Assembly (NCBI GenBank): GCA_002838205.1
Contig: CP017950.1
Coordinates: 186,001 to 250,000 of the forward strand
DNA length: 64,000 bases
From: Tenericutes bacterium MZ-XQ
GTDB taxonomy: Bacteria; Bacillota_I; Bacilli_A; Acholeplasmatales; Acholeplasmataceae
Direction: 5' to 3'
Part shown: piece by piece, positions 8,491 to 17,527 of the stretch
Layout: each line of letters opens with the position of its first letter
Numbering within the stretch: position 1 is the first letter of the stretch
The notes under the pieces: model-generated
Databases searched by the model: none
Told to the model about the DNA's origin: nothing
What the model saw: only the letters and a program-made list of their open reading frames with translations
Made by a program: the position numbers and the translations under genes

Positions 8491-9765
8491 ATGAAAAAAA
8501 TAATAAGTGTGGGGCTAATATTAATTAGCATTTTCATGCTATCAGGATGTCAATCTAAAAAAATGTATACATTTAATTTTTATGATTATATGGATACATA
8601 TATAAGAGTTCAAATGATGGCTTCAAGTGAATCTGATGCGAATCAATATCATGATGATATCGATGCTATTTTTAGCATGTATCATGATTTATCAACTTCA
8701 TATGAACCTCTAGATGATGATTCAGAATATCTAGAAAATGTGTTTTCAATGAACCAAAATATTGGTCAACGCCTAGAAATAGATCAAGCATTATATGACT
8801 TATTGGTTTATGCAGAAGAAATTAAAGATATGACTAATGGCTATTTTGATATAACTATTGGTAAAGCTGTTGACGTATGGAAAGATGTTATGGATAATCA
8901 GGTTGATGGCTTTAAAATAGGCGACAATATTTATGTTTATCATTACTATGATGGCGACAAAAAAGAAGATAATAAAATTTTAGTAAATCAAACAGGTGTA
9001 ATTGAATCAATTGAAACTGATGAAGAAGATGAATCAATTGTATTAAGTGTTACACTTAGTGTTGGTGATCAGACGATTACCATAGACAAAGATGATGCAT
9101 ATAAAAAAGAGATTTCTAAATCTTTATATGATCAAGCCATTGAAAATATAAACGCTTTAGATTTTAGTGAAAATGCAATCGTGTTAGAAGAAGAACAAGG
9201 GAAATATTTTGTTACTTTATCCGGTGATGATATCAAAGTTGATTTAGGAGCAATTTCAAAAGGCTATGCAACACAAAAAGTATATGAATATATAGAATCA
9301 TTACAGATTAGAAACTTTTCAATATCATCAGGAACTAGTTCCATTATTTTAGGTGAAAATCAAAATAGAGCTGATGAAGATTTTGTTTTCTATGTTGCAC
9401 TAGCAAATCCATATCAAACAGAAATATTGGATAAAGATACTTATGGAACTGTTAAAGTTAAAAATATGAGTGTGACAACAAGTGGTAATTACGAACAATA
9501 TGTTTTATATCAAGGTTATAGATACCATCATATTGTTTCACCTTTTGAAAAAATGCCTGTACAATATTATCATACTGTAACTATATTGGGTGAAGATGCA
9601 GGGCTACTAGACGCTTTATCTACTGCATTGTTCTCAATGTCGCCAGAGGTTATGGAAAACTGGTTGGCAGATTATCAAGAATCATTGAATATTGAAGTGA
9701 TAAGATTTAATCAAGATTTAACAGTTGATACCTTCTTATATGATACTGAATTTGAGGAGCACTGA
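8491..9765 (+). CDS. apbE: FAD:protein FMN transferase (ApbE), lipoprotein
   Basis: Extracytoplasmic Mg-dependent enzyme that transfers FMN from FAD to Ser/Thr of RnfG/NqrC-type proteins. The ATG at 8491 is chosen over the in-frame GTG at 8482, since it directly begins a lipoprotein signal (MKK start, lipobox LSGC with Cys20) and GGTGAT lies just before it. Family motifs: GYFDITIGKAVDVWK, DLGAISKGYA (251-260), YRYHHIVSP and LLDALSTALF. The usual GG(N/D)I glycine motif reads SSGTSSI. At 424 residues it is about 75 longer than usual, the excess being a charged insertion at about 137-210. Neighbouring Rnf subunits are the obvious substrates. Confidence 0.93.
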   Translation: MKKIISVGLILISIFMLSGCQSKKMYTFNFYDYMDTYIRVQMMASSESDANQYHDDIDAIFSMYHDLSTSYEPLDDDSEYLENVFSMNQNIGQRLEIDQALYDLLVYAEEIKDMTNGYFDITIGKAVDVWKDVMDNQVDGFKIGDNIYVYHYYDGDKKEDNKILVNQTGVIESIETDEEDESIVLSVTLSVGDQTITIDKDDAYKKEISKSLYDQAIENINALDFSENAIVLEEEQGKYFVTLSGDDIKVDLGAISKGYATQKVYEYIESLQIRNFSISSGTSSIILGENQNRADEDFVFYVALANPYQTEILDKDTYGTVKVKNMSVTTSGNYEQYVLYQGYRYHHIVSPFEKMPVQYYHTVTILGEDAGLLDALSTALFSMSPEVMENWLADYQESLNIEVIRFNQDLTVDTFLYDTEFEEH

Positions 9766-9770
9766 TTCAA

Positions 9771-10247
9771 ATGACAGGAACAAGAAATAGTACTAATAAA
9801 AGAGATATTTTATTAATTGCTATCCTTCTACTTATTGTAGGCGGCCTTTTCCTGTATTTTCAAGTTTTCCAGACTTCAGGAGAGGCAAATTATGCACATA
9901 TTTATTATGGTACTTCTGATGATCCAATTGTGACAATAGATTTTGTAAAAAATGAAGTTGTAAAATACAATGATCAACAAGTGCCGGATTCATATGGCAC
10001 TTTTCCAATCATTGATGAAGGTCAAAGAACTGTTACATTGCTCGGAGATTACGAAATCAACGGAATTAGACAAATAGTTGTTATAGAATATGACTTTGGT
10101 CTAAAAACCGTTCAAATTATAGAGGAAGAAAGTCCGAATCATATTTGTAGTAGAGAAGGCATATCTACAGGTAAACCTTTAATCTGCTTACCAAACAGAG
10201 TTAGAGTCGAGTTTGAAACAAATGATGATGCTGATTTCACAGTATAG
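9771..10247 (+). CDS. NusG domain II-like membrane-anchored protein
   Basis: A 158-residue protein with one N-terminal membrane segment (about residues 14-34) and an extracytoplasmic beta-rich domain. The pattern (hydrophobic strand, turn, strand, then ICSREGISTGKPLICLPNRVRVEF) resembles the NusG_II family, small secreted domains often encoded between ApbE and a Gx-type membrane protein in Firmicutes. The CLPN motif near the end is characteristic. It starts 5 bases after the apbE stop and lies 2 bases before the next gene, so the three form one unit. Function is unknown; a part in flavin or redox metabolism is inferred from context only. Confidence 0.8.
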   Translation: MTGTRNSTNKRDILLIAILLLIVGGLFLYFQVFQTSGEANYAHIYYGTSDDPIVTIDFVKNEVVKYNDQQVPDSYGTFPIIDEGQRTVTLLGDYEINGIRQIVVIEYDFGLKTVQIIEEESPNHICSREGISTGKPLICLPNRVRVEFETNDDADFTV

Positions 10248-10249
10248 AT

Positions 10250-10762
10250 ATGAAACAAACAAGAAAGATGATATTGCTAGCAAATTTTTTGGCAATCGCA
10301 ATCGTTTTAAACTTAATAGAATCAGCATTAGCATTAACACCGGTACCAGGTGCTAAACTAGGATTTGCAAACGTGATTACACTGATCATTCTTTATGTAT
10401 ACACCTTTAAAGATAGCACTGCACTGACATTATTAAGGGTTGTCTTGGTAGGACTCTTAAGTGGAAGATTACTAGGACCTACTTTTTATATGAGTTTGAG
10501 TGGAGCTGCTGCATCTATTATTGCTATGGGAGTACTCAAAAAAACGAATTTTTTTGGTATCCTAGGAGTAAGTGTTGTTGGATCTATTTTCCATGTGTTT
10601 GGACAAATAGGTGCTGGGATTTTTGTCATTGGTAGTACAGCCATTATTTATTGGATGCCGCTGATGTTATTACTCAGTATTCCTGCTGGTGTTATCACAG
10701 GTCTTATCGGTAAAAGATTTATATCTGTATGGGACACTTGGCACAATAAATTTGAGAATTAA
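10250..10762 (+). CDS. Gx transporter family membrane protein
   Basis: A 170-residue integral membrane protein with about five hydrophobic segments. The motifs NLIESALALTPVPGAKLGFANVI and LRVVLVGLLSG fit the Gx transporter family (also named heptaprenyl diphosphate synthase component I), related in fold to ECF substrate-binding components. In many Firmicutes it sits beside apbE and a NusG_II protein, as here, which suggests a role in supplying a substrate for flavin or quinone chemistry, although this is unproven. It is the last gene of the apbE unit and no terminator is evident before the rpmE promoter. Confidence 0.85.
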   Translation: MKQTRKMILLANFLAIAIVLNLIESALALTPVPGAKLGFANVITLIILYVYTFKDSTALTLLRVVLVGLLSGRLLGPTFYMSLSGAAASIIAMGVLKKTNFFGILGVSVVGSIFHVFGQIGAGIFVIGSTAIIYWMPLMLLLSIPAGVITGLIGKRFISVWDTWHNKFEN

Positions 10763-10780
10763 AAAAATGAAAAATATGAC

Positions 10781-10809
10781 TTGATAAAATAAAATAGTAA
10801 TGATATAAT
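10781..10809 (+). promoter_or_regulatory. Promoter of rpmE
   Basis: TTGATA (10781-10786), 17-base spacer, TATAAT (10804-10809), with TG at 10801-10802 making an extended -10. This is one of the best promoters in the window. Confidence 0.88.
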
Positions 10810-10828
10810 GAATTAGCAAAAACTTACT

Positions 10829-10842
10829 ATGGCATAAGCCAT
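10829..10842 (+). promoter_or_regulatory. Small hairpin in the rpmE leader
   Basis: ATGGC (10829-10833) pairs with GCCAT (10838-10842) around an ATAA loop, just upstream of the AAGGAG ribosome site of rpmE. The position would suit translational autoregulation by bL31, but this is inference. Confidence 0.4.
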
Positions 10843-10860
10843 GGCGGAAGGAGATTAATT

Positions 10861-11085
10861 ATGAAACAAGGTATTCATCCAAACTATAACGTTATTAAAG
10901 TTAAATGCTCAACTTGCGGATTCGAACATGAAGTAGGGACAACAGCAAAAGACTTTAGAATTGACACATGCTCAAATTGCCACCCATTCTACACAGGACA
11001 ACAAACATTCGTGCAAGCAGCGGGTCGTGTTGAAAAATTCAATAAACGCTATGGTATCAATAGTAAAAAACAAGACAATGAATAA
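10861..11085 (+). CDS. rpmE: Ribosomal protein bL31 (zinc-binding form)
   Basis: Large-subunit protein at the subunit bridge. The 74 residues contain both CxxC pairs of the zinc-binding bL31 type (CSTC near 16-19 and CSNC near 37-40), with the PFYTGQQTFVQAAGRVEKF motif. It has its own promoter and terminator, so it is monocistronic. The start is supported by GGAAGGAG. It is notable that bL31 keeps its zinc site here while bL36 and uS14 in this genome are zinc-free. Confidence 0.96.
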   Translation: MKQGIHPNYNVIKVKCSTCGFEHEVGTTAKDFRIDTCSNCHPFYTGQQTFVQAAGRVEKFNKRYGINSKKQDNE

Positions 11086-11110
11086 CGTGATGTTAAATCA
11101 CGTTTTTTAT
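11084..11110 (+). terminator. Terminator of rpmE
   Basis: AACGTGA (11084-11090) and TCACGTT (11098-11104) form a perfect 7-bp stem followed by a T run. The stem overlaps the rpmE stop codon. Confidence 0.85.
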
Positions 11111-11139
11111 TAAAACGATATAAAAAAGGGGATAAAAAC

Positions 11140-11730
11140 ATGTATCATACATATAAAAATGGGTTTATTGAAGTTGTATGCGGTCCAATGTTTGCGGGAA
11201 AAACTGAGGAACTCATAAGACGTATTAAAAGATTAGAATATGCAAAGCAAAATGTTTTAGTTTTTAAACCTAAGATTGATACAAGATATGAAAAAGAAGA
11301 AATTGTATCACACAACATGAGCAAAAAACCGTCAATAATCATCGATCAAAGTAAAGAAGTTCTTTCCTATATTAAAGAGGATACAGATGCGGTAGTTATT
11401 GATGAAGTGCAATTTTTTGATCATGATATTGTAGAGATCGCAGAAGACTTAGCTGATCGTGGTATTAGGGTTATAGTCGGTGGACTAGACCGCGATTTTA
11501 GAGGAGAGCCTTTTGGCCCTATGCCTGCCTTGTTGGCAAGAGCAGAGTTTGTAACAAAATTAACTGCGATTTGTGTTAAAAGTGGGTTGCCTGCAACAAG
11601 AACTCAACGCATCATCGATGGTAAACCAGCTAATTATTCTGATCCGACCATTTTAGTAGGAGCAAATGAATCTTATGAGCCAAGATCTAGACATTACCAT
11701 GAAGTCCCAGGAAAACCAAAAAAAGTATAA
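11140..11730 (+). CDS. tdk: Thymidine kinase (type II), zinc site lost
   Basis: Cytosolic salvage enzyme phosphorylating thymidine to dTMP. The 196 residues have the P-loop GPMFAGKT (15-22), DEVQFFD (88-94), and the lasso region [16 protein letters not shown]. The family's structural zinc site is normally formed by two cysteine pairs. Here only C145 remains: the partner is S148, and the second pair (RCRHCH in relatives) reads R-S-R-H-Y-H at 182-187. Length and all catalytic motifs are normal, so the enzyme is probably active with a zinc-free lasso domain. It overlaps the start of tadA. Confidence 0.95.
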   Translation: MYHTYKNGFIEVVCGPMFAGKTEELIRRIKRLEYAKQNVLVFKPKIDTRYEKEEIVSHNMSKKPSIIIDQSKEVLSYIKEDTDAVVIDEVQFFDHDIVEIAEDLADRGIRVIVGGLDRDFRGEPFGPMPALLARAEFVTKLTAICVKSGLPATRTQRIIDGKPANYSDPTILVGANESYEPRSRHYHEVPGKPKKV

Positions 11731-12166
11731 ATTTATGAAAGCGGCTTTAAAGGAAGCACAAAAAGCTGCAGATAAAGAAGAAGTGCCAGTTGGTGCAGTT
11801 GTTGTTTATCAAGATAAAATTATAGCAAGAGCTCATAACATGCGTGAAAACAAGCAAATATTTCACGGGCATGCGGAGTTTTTAGCGATGATGAAAGCTC
11901 AAAAAAAAATGAAGTCTTGGAGATTGGAAGATTGCGAAATTTATGTTACAATGGAACCGTGTCCAATGTGTGCAGGAGCAATGATTCAATCAAGAATAAA
12001 AAAAGTATATTATGGAGTTGCTGACAAAAAGTCTGGAGTAGCAACAAGCATATGTCATTTATTTGATTTACCTTTCAATCATAAAGTTGAAACCGAAGGA
12101 CTTATCATGCATAAAGAAAGCGAAAAAATATTAAAGTCATTTTTTCAAAAATTAAGAGAAAGATAA
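11699..12166 (+). CDS. tadA: tRNA-specific adenosine deaminase
   Basis: Zinc enzyme that converts A34 to inosine in tRNA-Arg(ACG). Catalytic motifs are HAE (in [10 protein letters not shown]) and PCxxC ([10 protein letters not shown]), followed by a family C-terminus ([10 protein letters not shown]...FFQKLRER). Three in-frame starts exist (11666, 11699, 11735). The middle one gives an N-terminus of the usual length before [11 protein letters not shown] and overlaps tdk by 32 bases, while 11666 would overlap it by 65. None has a strong ribosome site. The SRP RNA gene follows immediately, as it does in Bacillus. Confidence 0.92.
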   Translation: MKSQENQKKYKFMKAALKEAQKAADKEEVPVGAVVVYQDKIIARAHNMRENKQIFHGHAEFLAMMKAQKKMKSWRLEDCEIYVTMEPCPMCAGAMIQSRIKKVYYGVADKKSGVATSICHLFDLPFNHKVETEGLIMHKESEKILKSFFQKLRER

Positions 12167-12174
12167 TAAATGAA

Positions 12175-12282
12175 GTCCCTATCAAGCATCATCATTCAAT
12201 AGTAACTTGTGAACCTGGTCAGGTCTTGATCGAAGCAGCCATAAGCATGTTTACTATGTGGGTGATGATGCTTGATGGGGAT
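12175..12282 (+). ncRNA. ffs: Small bacterial SRP RNA (4.5S/scRNA)
   Basis: RNA scaffold of the signal recognition particle. The conserved core GTGAACCTGGTCAGGTC and GAAGCAGCCATAAGC is present at about 12209-12246. The ends, GTCCCTATCAAGCATCATCA at 12175-12194 and its partner at about 12262-12282, pair over almost 20 bp, and a T run follows. Length is about 108 nt, so it is the short form without an Alu domain. The apex between AGG and AGCAGCC is TCTTGATCGA instead of the usual TCCGGAAGGA, so the GGAA tetraloop is replaced. Exact ends are estimated from pairing. Confidence 0.92.
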
Positions 12283-12325
12283 TTTTAGATGATTTAACAT
12301 AATTATGAATAAAAATAATATGTAA

Positions 12326-12334
12326 TGTTATAAT
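12326..12334 (+). promoter_or_regulatory. Extended -10 promoter
   Basis: TGTTATAAT, 22 bases before the next start codon, with no evident -35. It probably drives the membrane protein gene and tkt. Confidence 0.68.
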
Positions 12335-12356
12335 AAAACCAATGGAGGAATGAAAT

Positions 12357-12995
12357 ATGAAATTAAATTCAAAAGTGTATAAACAACTGACTAACGAACC
12401 GTTTGAAAAACATGAAATCAATGGAAAAACTGTTGAATTTCATTATATGGATGACACGCCATTTCTAACTCAATTTGCATCACGAGGTAGATTTGCAGTA
12501 TGGACATCAGATGGAAAAGATTATAAAGTACTTATTGAAAGTACCTACTATGAGGCATTAAAACCATTTTATGAATATGATGTCAATGTTATATGGTTGA
12601 GTTTTTTAGATAATGTATCTATAATAAGCAAAAAAATTAATATGCTATTTATAATTCCAACTTTATTATTGTATGCAATTGGTGCAATATTGACATTTGT
12701 ATTTTTTGAAGCATACACATTACAGATTTTATTAGGCTTAATCATTATTGTTTTTATTAGCAATATGGTGCAAAGCAAAGTAGTTAATAGTAAAGTTAGA
12801 GCTGAAAACCAAAAGACACAAGACTTAATTAGAAAACATATAGGACAGGCAAATTTCGATGAGTTAGTAAAAGCTCAAGAAGAGCATTATCAAAAATATT
12901 TTAGTTTTGAAGAGGTAGAAGAAACAAGCGAAGTGGCAGATCAAGAAGTTGAAGCAAAACCTGTTGAAGAAGAAAAAGAGGAGAGTGACAAATAA
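12357..12995 (+). CDS. Hypothetical membrane protein with acidic tail
   Basis: A 212-residue protein that I do not recognise. The first 90 residues are soluble and contain aromatic strands (VEFHYMDDTPFLTQF, RGRFAVWTSDGKDYKV). Two adjacent membrane segments follow (about 95-117 and 120-137), then a basic then strongly acidic C-terminus (about 183-212, rich in E, with EEEKEESDK). The start has a GGAGG site. It overlaps tkt by one base (TAATG), so the two are translated together, but no metabolic link is evident. It may be a conserved protein of this lineage. Confidence 0.8.
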   Translation: MKLNSKVYKQLTNEPFEKHEINGKTVEFHYMDDTPFLTQFASRGRFAVWTSDGKDYKVLIESTYYEALKPFYEYDVNVIWLSFLDNVSIISKKINMLFIIPTLLLYAIGAILTFVFFEAYTLQILLGLIIIVFISNMVQSKVVNSKVRAENQKTQDLIRKHIGQANFDELVKAQEEHYQKYFSFEEVEETSEVADQEVEAKPVEEEKEESDK

Positions 12996-14941
12996 TGGAT
13001 CAAAAAGCAATTAACACTATCCGTTTTTTAGGTGTAGATGCAATCAATAAGGCAAATTCTGGGCATCCGGGAATTGTTTTAGGAGCTGCCCCTATGGCGT
13101 ATAAGCTTTTTACCACACATATGAATATTGATGTTAAGAAACCTAATTGGATTAACAGAGACCGATTCATTTTAAGTGCTGGACACGGATCCATGTTGTT
13201 ATATGCTATCAATCATTTATCTGGGTATAAAATCTCGATGGATGATATAAAAAATTTTAGACAAATTGGAAATACTCCTGGACATCCAGAATACGGACAC
13301 ACAGAGGGTGTTGAAACAACATCAGGACCATTAGGTCAAGGTATATCAAATGCAGTAGGTATGGCGATTGCTGAAACACACTTAGCAGCTAGATTTAACA
13401 AACCTAATTATAACTTGATTGATCATTACACATATGTTATTTGTGGTGATGGTGATTTACAAGAAGGTGTAGCTCTAGAATCAGTGAGTTTAGCAGGGCA
13501 TTTAGGATTAGGAAAGCTTATTGTGCTATTTGATTCGAATGATATTCAGTTAGATGGTGAAGTATCCTTAGCATACAGTGAGAATACAAAGAAAAAATTC
13601 GAAGCTATGGGATGGCAACATATTCTAGTTGAAGATGGAAATGATCTACTATCAATTAATAAAGCAATCAATAAAGCTAAAAAAGAAGGAAATAAACCAT
13701 CAATCATAGAAGTCAAAACAACAATTGGATATGGTACATCGTTACAAGGTACATCTAAAGTTCACGGTTCACCAATTGGTAAAGACGAGGCTGAAAAACT
13801 ACGCGAGGTCTTAAATTGGCCATATAAACCATTTGAAGTACCAGAAGATGTATATCAGTTATTTAGAAGAAAGGTAATGTTAAGAGGTCAAAGAGCACAT
13901 AAAAATTGGAAAAAACTACTAGAGGCTTATCAAGTAGAATATGCTGATGATGCAAAATTGTTGAATCAATTTTTAAATGATGATATTTTTATCAATGAAA
14001 ATGATTTTGAAGACCTTGCTAAAGCAAACGATGAAGCTACTAGAGGTGTGAGCGGTAAAATTATTCAAAGATTATCAGAAAAATATTTAAACATTATTGG
14101 CGGATCTGCTGACTTAACGTCTTCAACAAAAGCAAAAGGTGCAGATGGGCATTATGCTAAAGATCATAGATTAGGAAGAAATATAAATTTTGGTGTTAGA
14201 GAACACGCGATGGGTGCAATCGTTAATGGGATGACTCTTCATGGTGGATTGAAAGTTTTTGGAGGTGCATTCTTTGTATTTAGCGATTATATGAAACCTG
14301 CAATTAGACTTGCTGCGATTATGAATATTCCATCAATTTTTGTTTTCTCACATGATTCAATAGCTGTTGGTGAAGATGGACCAACGCATCAGCCTATCGA
14401 GCAATTAACTGGACTTAGAAGTGTTCCCAACTTAAATGTTATTAGACCTGCAGATGCTCATGAAACTATTGCAGCATGGAAAATTGCAATGGAATCTAAA
14501 CACACGCCTACAGTAATCATATTAACTAGACAAAATGTAAAGAATTATCAAGAAACAAGTGTTCTAGGTGTATCTAAAGGAGCATATATTGTTTCAAAAG
14601 AGACTAATCAATTGGATGGTATATTACTGGCATCAGGATCTGAGGTTGAATTAGCTATGCGTGCTAAAGAAATTTTAAAAAACAAAGATGTTGATGTTAG
14701 GGTAGTGAGTATGCCATCACATTATATGTTCGAAAAACAAACAAAGAAATATCAAAAAGAAGTATTGCCAAAACGCAAAAAGACACTTGCAATTGAAATG
14801 GGAAGCACTATGTCGTGGTATAAATACACTAAAGATGTATATGGTATAGATACTTTTGGGGCCAGCGGTCCTATGGAAGAAGTTTTAAACCATTTTAATT
14901 TTACAGTCGATAAAATTGTTGAGGCGTTCTTAAAATTATAG
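12995..14941 (+). CDS. tkt: Transketolase
   Basis: Thiamine diphosphate enzyme of the non-oxidative pentose phosphate pathway, moving two-carbon units between sugar phosphates. The 648 residues show GHPGIVLGAAPMAY near residue 23, RDRFILSAGHGSMLLYA, the substrate motif GHTEGVETTSGPLGQG, the ThDP motif GDGDLQEG...(SN), and in the second half the FGVREHAMG and HDSIAVGEDGPTHQP motifs. Length is slightly below the usual 660. A mollicute with this enzyme can make ribose phosphate from glycolytic intermediates. Confidence 0.97.
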   Translation: MDQKAINTIRFLGVDAINKANSGHPGIVLGAAPMAYKLFTTHMNIDVKKPNWINRDRFILSAGHGSMLLYAINHLSGYKISMDDIKNFRQIGNTPGHPEYGHTEGVETTSGPLGQGISNAVGMAIAETHLAARFNKPNYNLIDHYTYVICGDGDLQEGVALESVSLAGHLGLGKLIVLFDSNDIQLDGEVSLAYSENTKKKFEAMGWQHILVEDGNDLLSINKAINKAKKEGNKPSIIEVKTTIGYGTSLQGTSKVHGSPIGKDEAEKLREVLNWPYKPFEVPEDVYQLFRRKVMLRGQRAHKNWKKLLEAYQVEYADDAKLLNQFLNDDIFINENDFEDLAKANDEATRGVSGKIIQRLSEKYLNIIGGSADLTSSTKAKGADGHYAKDHRLGRNINFGVREHAMGAIVNGMTLHGGLKVFGGAFFVFSDYMKPAIRLAAIMNIPSIFVFSHDSIAVGEDGPTHQPIEQLTGLRSVPNLNVIRPADAHETIAAWKIAMESKHTPTVIILTRQNVKNYQETSVLGVSKGAYIVSKETNQLDGILLASGSEVELAMRAKEILKNKDVDVRVVSMPSHYMFEKQTKKYQKEVLPKRKKTLAIEMGSTMSWYKYTKDVYGIDTFGASGPMEEVLNHFNFTVDKIVEAFLKL

Positions 14942-14959
14942 CAAAGAAGAAGTGATTAC

Positions 14960-16831
14960 ATGATATATGATGTTATCGTCGTTGGTGGTGGACATGCAGG
15001 TATAGAAGCTGCGCTTGCTACTGCTAGAATGAAAAAAAAGACTATGTTAGTAACAGGCAACCTGAGTAAGGTTGCTTCTTTGCCATGTAATCCATCAATT
15101 GGTGGACCAGCTAAGGGCATCGTCGTTAGAGAGATAGACGCTTTGGGCGGACAAATGGCGAAGAGCGCAGATCAAGGGCAAATTCAAATGAAAATGTTGA
15201 ATGCATCAAAAGGCCCTGCAGTGAGAGCCTTAAGAGCACAAATCGATAAATTAAAATATCCAAAAATCATTTTAAAAGTTTTGAAAGAAACAGAACATTT
15301 GGAACTTAAAGAAGCATTAGTGGATAAGCTGTTCATTGAAAATAACAAAGCTTCAGGAGTTATTCTGGAAGACGGGACAATAATTGAGTCAAAAATGGTC
15401 ATTATTACTACTGGTACATACCTAAATAGTAATATACTTATTGGTAAAGACAAAACATTATCAGGACCACAAAATGAACCAACAACTTTTGGTATTAGTA
15501 AACAACTAAAAGATTTAGGGTTTGAAGTGATCAGACTTAAAACAGGTACACCACCAAGGGTTAAAAGAGATAGTATCAATTACTTAAAAACTACAGTCCA
15601 ACCTGGCGATGGAAAGTCATATACTTTTAGTTTTGATAATAAATATTATGAAGATAATCCACAAGAGTTTTGTTATTTAACACATACTTCAAAAGAAACA
15701 CATGAAATTATAAACCAGCATTTAGATGAATCCGCAATGTATAGTGGAGTTGTTGAAGGTGTAGGTCCAAGATATTGTCCATCAATTGAAGATAAGGTTG
15801 TTAGATTTAACGATAAAGATAGACATCAAATTTTTATTGAACCTGAGAGTCTAGAAATTGATGAAATGTATATCCAGGGTTTTTCCACAAGTTTACCCAA
15901 ATATGTTCAGGAAGAAATGATTAGAACAATTCCTGGACTTGAAAATGCAGAAATTGTGAGATATGCTTATGCTATAGAGTATGATGCTATTAATCCCATT
16001 CAACTTTATCCAACACTAGAAACCAAAAAGGTTTCGAACTTATTTTGTGCTGGTCAAATTAATGGGACTAGTGGCTACGAAGAAGCAGCAGGCCAAGGTT
16101 TAATGGCTGGGATAAACGCCGCACTTAAATTGGACCAAAAAGAACCTCTTATCTTACAACGACATGAAGCATACATTGGTGTATTAATAGATGACTTGGT
16201 TACTAAAGGTGTACTAGATCCATATCGATTACTTACATCTAGAGCAGAACATCGCCTTTTATTAAGACATGACAATGCTGATTTTAGATTAAGAAACTAT
16301 GGATATCAAATTGGTCTAGTAGATGAAATCACATATAAAAAATTTCTTGATAAAGAAAAGAAATTGATAGAGTTATATGATAAAGCATCGACATATAAAG
16401 TTATGCCAACAAGAGATAATAACAGTTATTTAAATCAAAAAAATTCAGCGAAATTATATGAAGCTATCATGCTAACTGATTTATTGAAAAGACCAGAAAT
16501 AAATAAAGAGGATATTAAATATTTTTTAGATCATGAATTTGAAGAAGAAATTTATGAACAACTTGAAATAAAAATAAAATATGAAGGATACATACAAAAA
16601 GCGATTAAAGAAGCAGAGAAAATGCAAAGATTAGAACACAAAAAAATTCCTGATGATATTAAATATCAAAATATCAAAAATATATCTTCAGAAAGCAGAG
16701 AAAAACTCGAGAAAATAAGACCTAAAACTTTAGGCCAAGCTTCAAGAATTTCAGGTGTAAACCCAGCAGATATTTCACTTATCCTTATATATTTAGAATC
16801 GGAGAGCCATAAAACAGATGTTCAAAGATGA
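14960..16831 (+). CDS. mnmG: tRNA uridine 5-carboxymethylaminomethyl modification enzyme MnmG
   Basis: FAD protein that, with MnmE, modifies U34 of tRNAs reading mixed codon boxes. The 623 residues begin with the dinucleotide fold [16 protein letters not shown] and include [42 protein letters not shown] and [16 protein letters not shown]. Length matches the family. It starts a tight run mnmG-rsmG-parA-parB, which in many Firmicutes and Mollicutes lies near oriC. It overlaps rsmG by 14 bases. Confidence 0.97.
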   Translation: MIYDVIVVGGGHAGIEAALATARMKKKTMLVTGNLSKVASLPCNPSIGGPAKGIVVREIDALGGQMAKSADQGQIQMKMLNASKGPAVRALRAQIDKLKYPKIILKVLKETEHLELKEALVDKLFIENNKASGVILEDGTIIESKMVIITTGTYLNSNILIGKDKTLSGPQNEPTTFGISKQLKDLGFEVIRLKTGTPPRVKRDSINYLKTTVQPGDGKSYTFSFDNKYYEDNPQEFCYLTHTSKETHEIINQHLDESAMYSGVVEGVGPRYCPSIEDKVVRFNDKDRHQIFIEPESLEIDEMYIQGFSTSLPKYVQEEMIRTIPGLENAEIVRYAYAIEYDAINPIQLYPTLETKKVSNLFCAGQINGTSGYEEAAGQGLMAGINAALKLDQKEPLILQRHEAYIGVLIDDLVTKGVLDPYRLLTSRAEHRLLLRHDNADFRLRNYGYQIGLVDEITYKKFLDKEKKLIELYDKASTYKVMPTRDNNSYLNQKNSAKLYEAIMLTDLLKRPEINKEDIKYFLDHEFEEEIYEQLEIKIKYEGYIQKAIKEAEKMQRLEHKKIPDDIKYQNIKNISSESREKLEKIRPKTLGQASRISGVNPADISLILIYLESESHKTDVQR

Positions 16832-17516
16832 TGTTAAGAACAACTTACAAGTTGAGTTATCACAATTACAACTTGATCAGTTTGATGTATATTATAAATT
16901 TCTACTTGAATACAATAAAATAACAAACCTTACGAGAATAACCGAGGAGAATGAAGTTTATTTTAAACATTTTTATGATTCTTTAACGATTGTTAAAAGT
17001 GTAGACTTTAACAAAATAAAAACTTTATGTGATATGGGTGCGGGAGCAGGGTTTCCAAGTATTCCGCTGAAAATCATCTATCCCCATTTGCACATTACTA
17101 TTATAGATTCGTTAGGTAAAAGAATTACATTTTTAAAGCAACTCATTGAAAAATTAAGTTTAGATAATGTTTTTTTGGTTTATGATCGTATAGAGAATTA
17201 TGCTAAAAACCATCATAATCAATTTGATTTAGTGACAGCAAGAGCTTTAGGCAAATTACCACTCATTTTAGAATTAGGGCTGCCAATGAGTAAGACTGAT
17301 AGTTATTTTGTTGCTTATAAGTCGAAAAATTATGAAGAAGAATTAAACGATTCTTTAAATGCACTAAGTCTATTGGGTGGGAAATTGGAAAAAGTGGTTG
17401 CTTTTGAAATACCGCATCATTATGGAGATAGGGTACATATAGTTATCGAAAAGTATAAAAAAACCCCCAATACTTATCCAAGGTCTTTTTCTGCCATTAA
17501 AAAGAAAAGCTTGTAA
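16818..17516 (+). CDS. rsmG: 16S rRNA (guanine527-N7)-methyltransferase RsmG
   Basis: SAM-dependent methyltransferase acting on G527 of 16S rRNA. The 232 residues contain [25 protein letters not shown], the SAM motif [16 protein letters not shown], and [18 protein letters not shown], all family signatures. It overlaps the end of mnmG and is followed by parA 12 bases later, after an AAAAGGAGA ribosome site. The C-terminal basic tail (SAIKKKSL) is typical. Confidence 0.96.
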   Translation: MFKDDVKNNLQVELSQLQLDQFDVYYKFLLEYNKITNLTRITEENEVYFKHFYDSLTIVKSVDFNKIKTLCDMGAGAGFPSIPLKIIYPHLHITIIDSLGKRITFLKQLIEKLSLDNVFLVYDRIENYAKNHHNQFDLVTARALGKLPLILELGLPMSKTDSYFVAYKSKNYEEELNDSLNALSLLGGKLEKVVAFEIPHHYGDRVHIVIEKYKKTPNTYPRSFSAIKKKSL

Positions 17517-17527
17517 AAGGAGATTTT

